Origin: an uncultured Ignavibacteriales bacterium
GTDB lineage: Bacteria; Bacteroidota; Ignavibacteria; Ignavibacteriales; Ignavibacteriaceae
Length of the DNA: 10,703 nt
Assembly: GCA_913053915.1 (NCBI GenBank)
Contig: CAJXGP010000027.1
Location: 1 to 10,703, forward strand
Reading direction: 5' to 3'
The notes beneath the pieces were generated by a model that was not told the origin of the DNA, did not search any database, and worked only from the letters and a program-made list of their open reading frames with translations. Positions within the stretch are counted from its first letter, which is position 1. Each line of letters opens with the position of its first letter. Both the position numbers and the translations under genes were made by a program. Below, piece after piece: positions 1 to 7,493 of this stretch.

Positions 1-424
1 TACTGTTAATTTTTCAATATAAATCCCTTTTTGGTTCCGGCTTGTCCAGGTTAAGCGTAGGTAGCCAAGTCAGGCACTTGGAAATAATAAATATTATTTT
101 AGTTATAAGATTATTTGGAAAAATATCACGAATATACCGGTACTTGGAAATATTGGCTAAATATTTAGATCTACCGGTGATAGTTAAAAAAGTCGGTTCA
201 GGAATTTCTGCAAAAGCAGCTCAAAAGCTTTTGCTTTGGGTACAGGCATAACTGCTACCGCCGGAATAATTCTGCAACAATTAGATAAGAATGGAATCGA
301 AGGAGTCGTAAACTTGATAACCGGTTGGTTTAAAGTAGCTAAAAAAATTATGTTTTTAACCGAGCCTTCTTCATTAAAAGAGCTTAAAAAAAATAAATTA
401 GTTAGGAAAGGAGAACTTTATTGA
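1..424 (+). pseudogene. fni: Decayed type 2 isopentenyl-diphosphate isomerase (fni/idi2), 5' end outside the window
   Basis: Type 2 IPP isomerase is an FMN enzyme that interconverts IPP and DMAPP. Pieces of it lie here in the correct order but in two frames. Frame 3 reads LSVGSQVRHLE (51-83), matching the family's GVGSQ..ALE block. Frame 2 then reads SYKII..NIPVLGNIG and stops at 158-160. Frame 3 resumes with LPVIVKKVGSGIS (171-209), the family's PVIVKEVGxGIS block. Frame 2 finishes from about 224 with KAFALGTG, NGIEGVVNLI and IMFLTEPSSLKELKK, matching the C-terminus (..ALGA.., ..MFLTG..L.EL). The HLN..Q..EG segment and the glycine-rich GGT(S/N) FMN-binding segment are both missing. From GSQ to the stop there are about 120 codons, where an intact enzyme should have roughly 250. 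The matches are recalled family motifs, not an alignment. The two short open frames inside (42-251 and 236-424) should not be annotated as proteins. The neighbour is an isoprenoid gene, which fits. Confidence 0.85.
407..413 (+). promoter_or_regulatory. Shine-Dalgarno AAAGGAG for the polyprenyl synthase TTG start
   Basis: AAAGGAG ends 7 nt before the TTG at 421. It is one of the strongest ribosome-binding sites in the window, where most genes have weak ones, and it decides the unusual TTG start. It sits inside the 3' end of the decayed fni gene and has stayed intact although that gene has broken down. Confidence 0.7.
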
Positions 425-1416
425 TAGGGGGAAAAAACAATAAATATTATTCTCTTTATGAAAGAGGAAGAAAAAAAATTGATAAAAAACTTAAACAGTC
501 ATTAGGTAATAGAGAACCGATTTCATTGTATGAACCTGCTTCTTACATAATAGAAGGAGAAGGTAAACGCATTCGTCCTTTACTAGTCCTTTTTTCTGTA
601 AAAGCCGTAGGAGGTAATTTTAATCAGGCTTATAATGCCGCCGTTGCAGTTGAATTATTGCATAATTTTACTCTCGTTCATGACGATATTATGGATAACG
701 CCGATAAAAGACGGGGCAGACCTACGGTACATAAATTGTACAATACAAATACTGCTATTCTTGTCGGCGATAGCTTGCTTTCTGTTGCATATGAATTATT
801 ATTAAAAGATTGTAATGGGAATTCAAAAAAAATATTTTCCGCTTTTACCAAAGGATTAGTAGAAGTATGCGAAGGACAAAGTATGGATAAAGATTTCGAA
901 ACTAAAAATGATGTTTCAATTAATAATTATATAACGATGATTCGGAAAAAAACGGCGGCATTGTCTGAAATGTGTTGTAAAGTAGGAGCTTATTTAGGCA
1001 ATGGTTCGGAAGCCGAAATAAAAGCTTTGGCTAATTTCGGCAGGAACATCGGGATGGCGTTTCAAATTCATGATGATTTATTAGATGTATCGGCAGATGA
1101 AACTAAATTCGGCAAGTTTGTAGGTGGAGATTTGGTGGAAGGGAAAAAAACTTTTTTATTTTTATCTGCATTAAATAAAGCAGAGGGTTCTATTAAAAAT
1201 GATTTGTTAAAAGTTATTGAACGTCGAGGAATTAAAAAGAATCAAATAAAAAAATATAAAAATATTTATATTAAACTTGGTGTTCTGAAAGAAGCAAGAC
1301 TTGCTATAAAAAAATATTCTAAACGAGCTATAAACTCATTATGTGTTTTGAAAGATAAAAATAACCGTGAACTCTTTATTTGGTTTGCAAATTCATTAAT
1401 ATATAGAAACAAATAA
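421..1416 (+). CDS. Polyprenyl (farnesyl/geranylgeranyl-type) diphosphate synthase
   Basis: Trans-isoprenyl diphosphate synthase of the cytoplasm, which condenses IPP onto an allylic diphosphate. The length, 331 aa, is normal for the family. Motifs seen: GKRIRP (48-53, diphosphate binding), the first aspartate-rich motif DDIMD (88-92) followed by RRGRPTVH (97-104), GQSMDKDFE (152-160), the second aspartate-rich motif HDDLLD (217-222), and GGDLVEGKKT (235-244). All catalytic aspartates are present. The first motif lacks the two-residue insertion of bacterial FPP synthases, and Phe83 lies five residues before it; that pattern is known from archaeal-type GGPP synthases, so a C20 product is possible but inferred. 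The TTG start is supported by AAAGGAG 7 nt upstream and overlaps the TGA of the decayed fni gene (TTGA). The product could feed menaquinone, carotenoid or polyprenyl-carrier synthesis. ptsH starts 5 nt after the stop. Confidence 0.93.
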   Translation: MIGGKNNKYYSLYERGRKKIDKKLKQSLGNREPISLYEPASYIIEGEGKRIRPLLVLFSVKAVGGNFNQAYNAAVAVELLHNFTLVHDDIMDNADKRRGRPTVHKLYNTNTAILVGDSLLSVAYELLLKDCNGNSKKIFSAFTKGLVEVCEGQSMDKDFETKNDVSINNYITMIRKKTAALSEMCCKVGAYLGNGSEAEIKALANFGRNIGMAFQIHDDLLDVSADETKFGKFVGGDLVEGKKTFLFLSALNKAEGSIKNDLLKVIERRGIKKNQIKKYKNIYIKLGVLKEARLAIKKYSKRAINSLCVLKDKNNRELFIWFANSLIYRNK

Positions 1417-1421
1417 AATTA

Positions 1422-1688
1422 ATGATTGAAAAAATCGTTAAAATTTGCAATAAAGCAGGATTGCATACACGTCCTTCCGCTACCATTGTTAAAATGGCTG
1501 CAAAATATGAATCCGATTTTTATATTACAAAAGACGGTATGAACATTAATGGGAAAAGTATAATTGGTGTAATGACTCTCGCAGCCGAAATGGGTTCGGA
1601 ACTGAAACTTACTTTTGATGGTCCTGACGAAGAACAAGCTGCCAAAGAAATTATTAATTATTTTAATAGAGGATTTGATGAACTGTGA
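1422..1688 (+). CDS. ptsH: HPr phosphocarrier protein of the PTS
   Basis: Small cytoplasmic phosphocarrier that accepts phosphate from Enzyme I on a histidine and passes it to EIIA domains. At 88 aa it is the usual length. The active-site block KAGLHTRPSA has His15 and Arg17 at the canonical positions. The second site, INGKSIIGVMTLA, has Ser46, the residue phosphorylated by HPr kinase/phosphorylase where that enzyme exists, so regulation through Ser46 is possible; no hprK is in the window. The start is ATG 5 nt after the polyprenyl synthase stop, without a clear Shine-Dalgarno, suggesting translational coupling. Its TGA overlaps the GTG start of ptsI (GTGA), the classic ptsHI arrangement. A long antisense open frame over this gene is a shadow. 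Confidence 0.96.
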   Translation: MIEKIVKICNKAGLHTRPSATIVKMAAKYESDFYITKDGMNINGKSIIGVMTLAAEMGSELKLTFDGPDEEQAAKEIINYFNRGFDEL

Positions 1689-3451
1689 AAAATTTCTCAC
1701 AAATATTTAAAGAAGCTGATAATAAAATTGCCGGATTGGCGGCTGCGCCCGGAATTGCAATTGCTAAGGTATATCTTTTTATGAAGGAAAAACTTGTAAT
1801 CAATCAAGGTACTATAACCGATGTTATTGAAGCTCAAAAAAATTTAGAAGAAGCCTTAACTAAGTCTAAAAAAGAATTGAATAAAATCTTTGCGCTTGCT
1901 GCCGAAAAAATGGAAGGTACCAGAGCATCTATTTTTGAAGCCCAATTGATGATTTTAGATGATCCTGTTTTAAAATCAAATATTTTAAAGCGTATTGAAA
2001 AGGAAAAAAAACAACCGGAATTTATTGTCCATGATGAAATATCCAAGTATCAGCGTAGAATGTCGGTTTTTAGCGAATCTTACATGAATGAGAGAGCACA
2101 TGATATTGAAGATATTAAAAATAGAATCATCAGGAATTTGCAGAAAAAAGGATGGGAATCACAAATAACGAATAATATGATTATAATAAGCGATACTCTT
2201 ACACCTGCCGATATGATATTATTTTCAAGGTGCAATGTAAAAGGCTTCGTAACTGATCATGGAGGTCTCACTTCTCATGCAGCAATTATTTCTCGTTCAT
2301 TGAATATCCCTGCTGTTGTAGGAACTCACAACTCAACTTCTAAAATTGAAGATGGCGATACGGTGATTGTTGATGGATTTCATGGATACGTAATTGTAAA
2401 TCCTAATGAAGAACAGTTGGATTTCTTTAAACGTAAAGCGAAGAAATTAACCGAGCTGCAACAGGGCTTACTCAAATTAAGAGATGTACCTGCTGAAACC
2501 ACAGACGGTAGGGAAATTACATTGATGGCAAATGTGGATGTTACCGGTGAAATGGATGTGGTTTTCACCAATGGTGCTAAAGGAATAGGTCTTTACCGTA
2601 CAGAACAAATTCTTGATGAATTAATAGAATTTCCAACCGAAGATGAACAAACAAAAATATATGCTAATCTTTCTTCCAGAATTTATCCGGACACAGTAAC
2701 AATTAGGGCTTTTGATATTGGAGGCGATAAGTTTAAAATATTAGATTTCACTGAACCTAATCCTTTTTTGGGATTGAGAGGAATTCGACTTTTACTAAAA
2801 AACAAGCCTTTGTTCAAAACTCAGATTAGAGCTGTTTTAAGAGCTAGTAAAGAAAAAAATATCTATTTTATGCTCCCTATGGTATCTACTATTTTTGAAG
2901 TGAGAGAAGCAAAAGCCCTGATCAAAGAATGCAAAGAAGAACTTAAAAACGAAAATATTAATTTCGATAAAAACCTTAAAACCGGTATCATGGTGGAAGT
3001 GCCTTCCGCGGCTGTTCTAATCGAACAATTTGCCCGTGAGGTGGATTTTCTAAGTATCGGTACTAATGATCTTATACAATATCTGATTGCTGTTGACCGT
3101 GGAAACGATCTTGTTGCAGATTTATATCAAGAATTTAATCCTGCCGTAATTCGAACTCTATATCATATTATCAATGGGTCTTATAAAGAAGGCAAAACAG
3201 TAAGCATTTGCGGAGAAATGGCGGCTGATACTCTTGCAATTCCTCTTCTTGTAGGATTGGGTTTAACTGTATTATCCCTTTCTCCAACAACTATACCGTA
3301 TGCTAAACGAATTATAAGAACTATTTCATACAGTAATGCTAAACAATTGGCTGAAGAATGTCTTTCATTCTCAACGGAAAAAGAAATAATCGAAAGAATC
3401 GAAAGGTTTTTCAAAGATAATACAATTACGAGAACCAGAAATATAATATAA
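1685..3451 (+). CDS. ptsI: PTS Enzyme I (phosphoenolpyruvate-protein phosphotransferase)
   Basis: Cytoplasmic Enzyme I takes phosphate from PEP and hands it to HPr. The 588 aa length is close to the usual 570-590. N-terminal HPr-binding domain about 15-155 (starting GLAAAPGIAIAKV). Swivelling phosphohistidine domain about 160-240, with the active site GGLTSHAAIISRS and His198. C-terminal PEP-binding TIM barrel about 265-560, with YRTE (304-307), RAFDIGGDK (341-349), PNPFLGLRGIR (358-368), VEVPSAA (437-443), FLSIGTNDLIQY (455-466) and the catalytic cysteine signature ICGEMAAD (508-515, Cys509). Every key residue I can check is present. The GTG start overlaps the ptsH stop by 4 nt. No sugar-specific EII gene is visible nearby, so whether this pair drives sugar uptake or mainly regulation cannot be settled here. 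Confidence 0.97.
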   Translation: MKNFSQIFKEADNKIAGLAAAPGIAIAKVYLFMKEKLVINQGTITDVIEAQKNLEEALTKSKKELNKIFALAAEKMEGTRASIFEAQLMILDDPVLKSNILKRIEKEKKQPEFIVHDEISKYQRRMSVFSESYMNERAHDIEDIKNRIIRNLQKKGWESQITNNMIIISDTLTPADMILFSRCNVKGFVTDHGGLTSHAAIISRSLNIPAVVGTHNSTSKIEDGDTVIVDGFHGYVIVNPNEEQLDFFKRKAKKLTELQQGLLKLRDVPAETTDGREITLMANVDVTGEMDVVFTNGAKGIGLYRTEQILDELIEFPTEDEQTKIYANLSSRIYPDTVTIRAFDIGGDKFKILDFTEPNPFLGLRGIRLLLKNKPLFKTQIRAVLRASKEKNIYFMLPMVSTIFEVREAKALIKECKEELKNENINFDKNLKTGIMVEVPSAAVLIEQFAREVDFLSIGTNDLIQYLIAVDRGNDLVADLYQEFNPAVIRTLYHIINGSYKEGKTVSICGEMAADTLAIPLLVGLGLTVLSLSPTTIPYAKRIIRTISYSNAKQLAEECLSFSTEKEIIERIERFFKDNTITRTRNII

Positions 3452-3455
3452 AGGA
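3451..3455 (+). promoter_or_regulatory. Shine-Dalgarno AAGGA that favours the second ATG (3461) of the PGI/PMI gene
   Basis: AAGGA ends 5 nt before the ATG at 3461 but abuts and overlaps the ATG at 3455, too close for normal initiation there. The second ATG is therefore the better start. Confidence 0.5.
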
Positions 3456-3460
3456 TGAAT

Positions 3461-4495
3461 ATGAATATATCACAATATGTAGCTAAATATGACCCTCAAA
3501 ATCAGTTCGATACCTTAATAAATTCATATAAACAAATTGAATTTGCATGGAACAATAAGTTTGATTTAAGTTCTCTTAAAAATATAAATTTCCACTCCAT
3601 TGTTGTTTCCGGACTAGGCGGTTCAGCTATAAGTGCCGATTTGATAAAAAATTTTTTAGGAAATGAAATTAATATTCCTTTTATCGTTAACAGAAATTAT
3701 TCATTACCTTCCTTTTTAGATCGAAATACTCTATTGGTGATTTCTTCTTATTCCGGTAACACCGAGGAAACGGTAGAAGTTCTTCAAAAAGCGCTAAAAA
3801 TTAATTGTAATATTATCTGCATTTCAACCGGTGGCAAAGTGGAAGAAATTGCAAATGAAAATGATTTACCTTTAATTAAAGTCTTACCGGGTTTGCAGCC
3901 CCGTTATGCTTTGGGACTAAGTTTGTTTTCATTGTTAAAGCTATTACAAGAATTAAATTTAATTCAAAATAACGATAGTATTGTAAAAGAGATAATTTCA
4001 CTTTGGAAAGATAAAGGACAGGAATATTCAAAAGAAAATAATCCCGCCTATAATTATGCGGAACAACTTAACGGATACATTCCTATTATTTATTCAGCCG
4101 CAGATTTTACTTCGGCTGTAGGTTACCGTATTAAATGTCAATTTAATGAAAATTCAAAGTTGCATGCGTTTCATAATGTGATTCCCGAGTTGAATCATAA
4201 TGAGATAATCGGCTGGGAATCTTTTACGGATAAACAATTATCAATAAAAGTTATCAATATTATTGATCAAGATTATCATTCACAAATTAAGAAAAGATTT
4301 GAAATTACATCTGAATTGATCTCCTCACGTAATGCGGAAATTATTACACTTGAAAGTAATCTATCAGATTTTAAATTAAGGATAATGGATTTAATTTATT
4401 TGGGAGATTGGATAAGTTACTATTTGGCTATTATTCGAGGTTACGATCCTACTGAAATTGATAATATAAATTTACTTAAGAAAAGATTAAAGTAG
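3461..4495 (+). CDS. Bifunctional phosphoglucose/phosphomannose isomerase
   Basis: Cytoplasmic SIS-domain isomerase that interconverts fructose-6-P with glucose-6-P and with mannose-6-P. It belongs to the family first studied in crenarchaea and also found in Bacteroidota/Chlorobi relatives, where it can replace Pgi and ManA. About 344 aa, the usual length. First SIS domain: VSGLGGSAISADL (49-61) and SSYSGNTEET (95-104, phosphate binding). Linker: LQPRYALGLSL (145-155), typical of the family. Second SIS domain: NENSK with Glu230 and LNHNE with His246; their spacing of 16 matches the proposed catalytic Glu203/His219 of the Pyrobaculum enzyme. An in-frame ATG at 3455 would add two residues. Only 3 nt separate that ATG from the ptsI stop. 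Placement after ptsHI suggests it handles hexose phosphates, and mannose-6-P could lead to GDP-mannose for envelope glycans (inference). Confidence 0.93.
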   Translation: MNISQYVAKYDPQNQFDTLINSYKQIEFAWNNKFDLSSLKNINFHSIVVSGLGGSAISADLIKNFLGNEINIPFIVNRNYSLPSFLDRNTLLVISSYSGNTEETVEVLQKALKINCNIICISTGGKVEEIANENDLPLIKVLPGLQPRYALGLSLFSLLKLLQELNLIQNNDSIVKEIISLWKDKGQEYSKENNPAYNYAEQLNGYIPIIYSAADFTSAVGYRIKCQFNENSKLHAFHNVIPELNHNEIIGWESFTDKQLSIKVINIIDQDYHSQIKKRFEITSELISSRNAEIITLESNLSDFKLRIMDLIYLGDWISYYLAIIRGYDPTEIDNINLLKKRLK

Positions 4496-4510
4496 GTTAT
4501 GTGGACCTTG

Positions 4511-4593
4511 TTATCGTGGAGAAACCCGACAAAAAGCCCTCCGGTGATTGTTCCTGTTACTGAAAAGGTTATAATCAGGAAGTTTCACGATAA
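4511..4593 (+). repeat. Long-loop inverted repeat in the 166-nt spacer before the envelope operon
   Basis: TTATCGTG (4511-4518) is perfectly complementary to CACGATAA (4586-4593). After a 3-nt bulge on the left arm, AAAC (4522-4525) pairs with GTTT (4582-4585), giving 12 pairs. Inside the loop, CCTGTTA (4553-4559) can pair with TAATCAGG (4572-4579), leaving one unpaired T. Together these could form a two-stem RNA in the leader of the 4662 gene. It does not look like an intrinsic terminator because no T run follows the outer stem. I do not recognise a riboswitch class. Confidence 0.35.
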
Positions 4594-4661
4594 ATAATTA
4601 TCTTAGTCCTTATTATTAAAATTATAAACTTTTCAAAAAATCGGATAGAGGCTTCTTTCCT

Positions 4662-7493
4662 TTGTATAGAAAATTAAAGTATATTTTTATTTTTCTGATT
4701 CTGCTTTCGAGTGTCGTTCCGGCTCAACTATATTATTTCGGTAGAAATAAAGTGCAGTATAATTCGTTTCATTGGAAAGTACTGCGAACCAAACATTTCA
4801 ATATTTATTATTATGGTGGAATGGAGGAAATTGCTTCTATCGGAGCAGCAATTGCAGAAGAAACTTTTAAGGAATATAAAATAAGATTTAACTACATAAT
4901 TCCCCATCGCATTCCGCTTATCTTTTATAATACTCAGAATCAATTTGAGCAGACAAATATAACACCGGGTTTTATTCCCGAAGGTGTAGGAGGTTTCTTT
5001 GAGTTTATTAAAGGAAGAGTAGTAATCCCTTATTCGGGTTCCTTACACGATTTTAGGCACGTAATACGTCATGAACTAGTACATGTTTTTATGGTTTCCA
5101 AACTTATAAGGATTTTAAAAAATCATAGAATCTCATTGGACAGATCACCTCCGTTGTGGTTTACCGAAGGTTTAGCCGAGTATGTGTCTACTAAGGTTGA
5201 CGGTCAAGCCAGAATGGTGATGCGCGATGCTGTGTTAAATGATTATTTTGTCAATCTGAAAAATATCTATCAGATAAACGGAACATTTTTAATGTACAAA
5301 GAGGGACAAAATTTTCTGAATTACGTAGCACAAAAATTCGGCCCCGAAAAGGTTATGCAGTTTCTAGATAATTTTTGGATGTATTCTAATTTTAACAAGG
5401 TAATAGCACATACACTTGGAGAACCGATTAAGAAGATAGACGAAAATTGGGTTTTTTATCTGAAGCAGAAATATTACCCTTTAATTAAAAACGAAATTCC
5501 TCCACAATTTGCATCAAAGCGATTAACTGATTTCGGATTTAATTTTTCACCTGTTTTCTTTAAAGTAGGAAAAAAAGATTTCCTTTATTTTGTAGCCAAT
5601 CGAGACGGATATTCTTCGTTGTACCGTCTCCAAATTCATACCGGTAATAGGAAGATAGTTAAACCCGAACTTGTTCTACAAGGAGAAAAAAGTGAAAAAT
5701 TTGAAGCATTCCATCTTTTCCAATCGGCAATTGATGTTTCAAAAGAAGGTATAATCTCGTTTGTTACCAAATCGGGTGCTACGGATGTTATTCATTTTTA
5801 TTCAATCAATGAAAAAAGAGTGTTTAAAACTTTTAGAGATAGTGACTTAATTACAATTACATCTCCAAAATTTTCCGAAGACGGTAATAAAGTCGTTTTT
5901 CAAGCAGTTGATCAAAAAGGATTCAGCGACATTTATATTTTCAATTTATTGAATAATAAATTAATTAGACTAACCAACGATTATTATGACGATAGAGACC
6001 CGTGTTTTGGAATAAGTGATAATCAAGTTATTTTTAGCTCTGACAGAACGGCGGGAGAGTTTGAAAAAAAGTATAATTTATTTCTGTTGAATTTAAATAC
6101 CCATTCAATTAGTTACGTTACTTATCTTAATACAAACAGCTATTCACCTCGAATTTCTCCTGATAAAAAGTATTTGTTATTTACATCGGAAATAGATGGT
6201 GTCCGGAATCTTTGGTCAATTAAAATTAAAAATGGAAAGTTCGGCAATATTGTAAATAGAGTATCCGGTTTTGTAACCAGCGCTTTTGATCCATCGTTCA
6301 TTGACAGCACACATATTGCTTTTGCAGGATTTGAAAAATCCGCCATGAATTTGTATGAATTGAATTTAAATAAACATACGAAATATTATTCAACGAATCA
6401 TTTAATAAATAAAATAACCATGAGGTTTGATTCCGCACATGGGCAATGGTTTGCTAATGTAATCAAAGCCGGTTCCATAAAAGAAAAATATAAATATAAA
6501 AACAAATATTCGCTGGACTATGCTATGAGTCAAGTCAGCACCGGTCCTATCTTTGGAACACGCGGTGGGGCTATTTTATCTTTAAGTGATCTTTTAGGAA
6601 ATGATATTTATAATTTTCTGATATTTAATACTGCGCAAGTTCAGAGCGATATCTTAAAAAGTTTTAATATCGAATTACAAAGGATCAATTTAGCACGAAG
6701 AACTAATTATGGCTATGGTGTATTTCACTTTAGCGGTAATAGATACGATATAAGGCAATCACAGGAATACTTTTACGAACGGAGTTTCGGTGGATTTTTT
6801 CTACTTAATTATCCATTATCTAAATTTGCACGTATTGAGGCAGATGTTTCCGTAATTAATTCTGATAAACAAATAATAACCGGTATTATTGAACGCAAAG
6901 CTTTGTTAATAAGTAATTCATTATCATACGTATTTGATAATTCTCTATGGGGACCTACCGGTCCTTTGGACGGTACTAGAGCAAGAGTTTTGCTGGGCTA
7001 TACCGGCGATGTAAAATATAGTAATGTTAATTATTTTTCAGTGATCGTAGATTATCGTCATTATTTTAGATTAAGTTACAGCACTGCTCTTGCTGTTAGA
7101 ACTGCCCTGTTTTACAACCAAGGTAAAGAAGCCCGAAGATATTTTATGGGTGGAAGCTGGAGTTTGCGTGGTTGGCCCAGATGGTCAATTAGAGGCGAAA
7201 AGATGTGGATAACTTCCATTGAATACAGATTTCCTCTTATTAACGAATTACTTATTAAATTTCCTTTCCTTAATCTAGGGTTTTTTGGAATTAGAGGTGC
7301 TACTTTTTTTGATGCCGGCAGTGCATGGGATACGAACTATAAATCTACTCTTGGCGATATCGGCGCCGGTATAAGAATTAATCTTTTAGGTGTAATTGTT
7401 TTAAGATATGATATCGGTAAAAAAATTGAGGATAATTTTTCTCGTTTTCAGCCGGGTTTATTTTATCAATTCTTTTTTGGATGGGATTTTTGA
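4662..7493 (+). CDS. Exported metallopeptidase-like / TolB-like propeller / Omp85-type beta-barrel fusion protein
   Basis: A 943-aa envelope protein. Residues 1-22 form a signal peptide (positive MYRKLK, hydrophobic core, VVPAQ end). Residues about 35-275 resemble a peptidase-MA-like gluzincin domain: HELVH (137-141) with Glu138, then WFTEGLAEY (166-174), where Glu169 is the likely third zinc ligand. Residues about 285-580 contain TolB/PD40-like blades, for example SPKFSEDGNKVVFQA, DIYIFNLLNNKLIRLTN, SPRISPDKKYLLFTSE and NLWSIKI. Residues about 615-943 are rich in alternating strands with FMGGSWSLRGW (828-838), resembling the RGF/RGY motif of Omp85 barrels, and end in an aromatic residue (WDF) as outer-membrane barrels do. 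The TTG start is the only candidate giving a signal peptide; AGAGG lies 10 nt upstream. It overlaps the next lipoprotein gene. Likely sits in the outer membrane with the peptidase and propeller in the periplasm. Proteolysis is inferred from the motif; the substrate is unknown. Confidence 0.85.
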   Translation: MYRKLKYIFIFLILLSSVVPAQLYYFGRNKVQYNSFHWKVLRTKHFNIYYYGGMEEIASIGAAIAEETFKEYKIRFNYIIPHRIPLIFYNTQNQFEQTNITPGFIPEGVGGFFEFIKGRVVIPYSGSLHDFRHVIRHELVHVFMVSKLIRILKNHRISLDRSPPLWFTEGLAEYVSTKVDGQARMVMRDAVLNDYFVNLKNIYQINGTFLMYKEGQNFLNYVAQKFGPEKVMQFLDNFWMYSNFNKVIAHTLGEPIKKIDENWVFYLKQKYYPLIKNEIPPQFASKRLTDFGFNFSPVFFKVGKKDFLYFVANRDGYSSLYRLQIHTGNRKIVKPELVLQGEKSEKFEAFHLFQSAIDVSKEGIISFVTKSGATDVIHFYSINEKRVFKTFRDSDLITITSPKFSEDGNKVVFQAVDQKGFSDIYIFNLLNNKLIRLTNDYYDDRDPCFGISDNQVIFSSDRTAGEFEKKYNLFLLNLNTHSISYVTYLNTNSYSPRISPDKKYLLFTSEIDGVRNLWSIKIKNGKFGNIVNRVSGFVTSAFDPSFIDSTHIAFAGFEKSAMNLYELNLNKHTKYYSTNHLINKITMRFDSAHGQWFANVIKAGSIKEKYKYKNKYSLDYAMSQVSTGPIFGTRGGAILSLSDLLGNDIYNFLIFNTAQVQSDILKSFNIELQRINLARRTNYGYGVFHFSGNRYDIRQSQEYFYERSFGGFFLLNYPLSKFARIEADVSVINSDKQIITGIIERKALLISNSLSYVFDNSLWGPTGPLDGTRARVLLGYTGDVKYSNVNYFSVIVDYRHYFRLSYSTALAVRTALFYNQGKEARRYFMGGSWSLRGWPRWSIRGEKMWITSIEYRFPLINELLIKFPFLNLGFFGIRGATFFDAGSAWDTNYKSTLGDIGAGIRINLLGVIVLRYDIGKKIEDNFSRFQPGLFYQFFFGWDF

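Noticed and set aside
76..152. 11-bp direct repeat ACTTGGAAATA (76-86 and 142-152)
   Set aside because: Both copies fall in AT-rich pseudogene sequence and the match is short, so chance is likely; no element is bounded by them.
42..251. 69-codon open frame read as a small protein
   Set aside because: It joins two out-of-frame blocks of the decayed fni gene; its beginning and middle match Fni only in pieces.
236..424. 62-codon open frame read as a small protein
   Set aside because: It is the C-terminal piece of the decayed fni gene (ALG..., NGIEGVVNLI, MFLT); its TTG start has no ribosome-binding site.
1419..1700. 93-codon antisense frame over ptsH
   Set aside because: It is a shadow of the clearly real ptsH with no recognisable domain; the same holds for antisense frames inside ptsI, the barrel gene and the PEGA gene.
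4499..4597. 32-codon frame (MWTLLSWRNPTKSPPV...) in the spacer
   Set aside because: The ribosome-binding site is too close, there is no recognised family, and it coincides with the inverted repeat. A remnant of a lost gene is possible but cannot be supported.
4600..4661. Possible promoter (TATAAACTTTT near 4623) before the barrel gene
   Set aside because: The match to sigma-70 or Bacteroidota TAnnTTTG boxes is poor and no spaced upstream box is clear in this AT-rich context.
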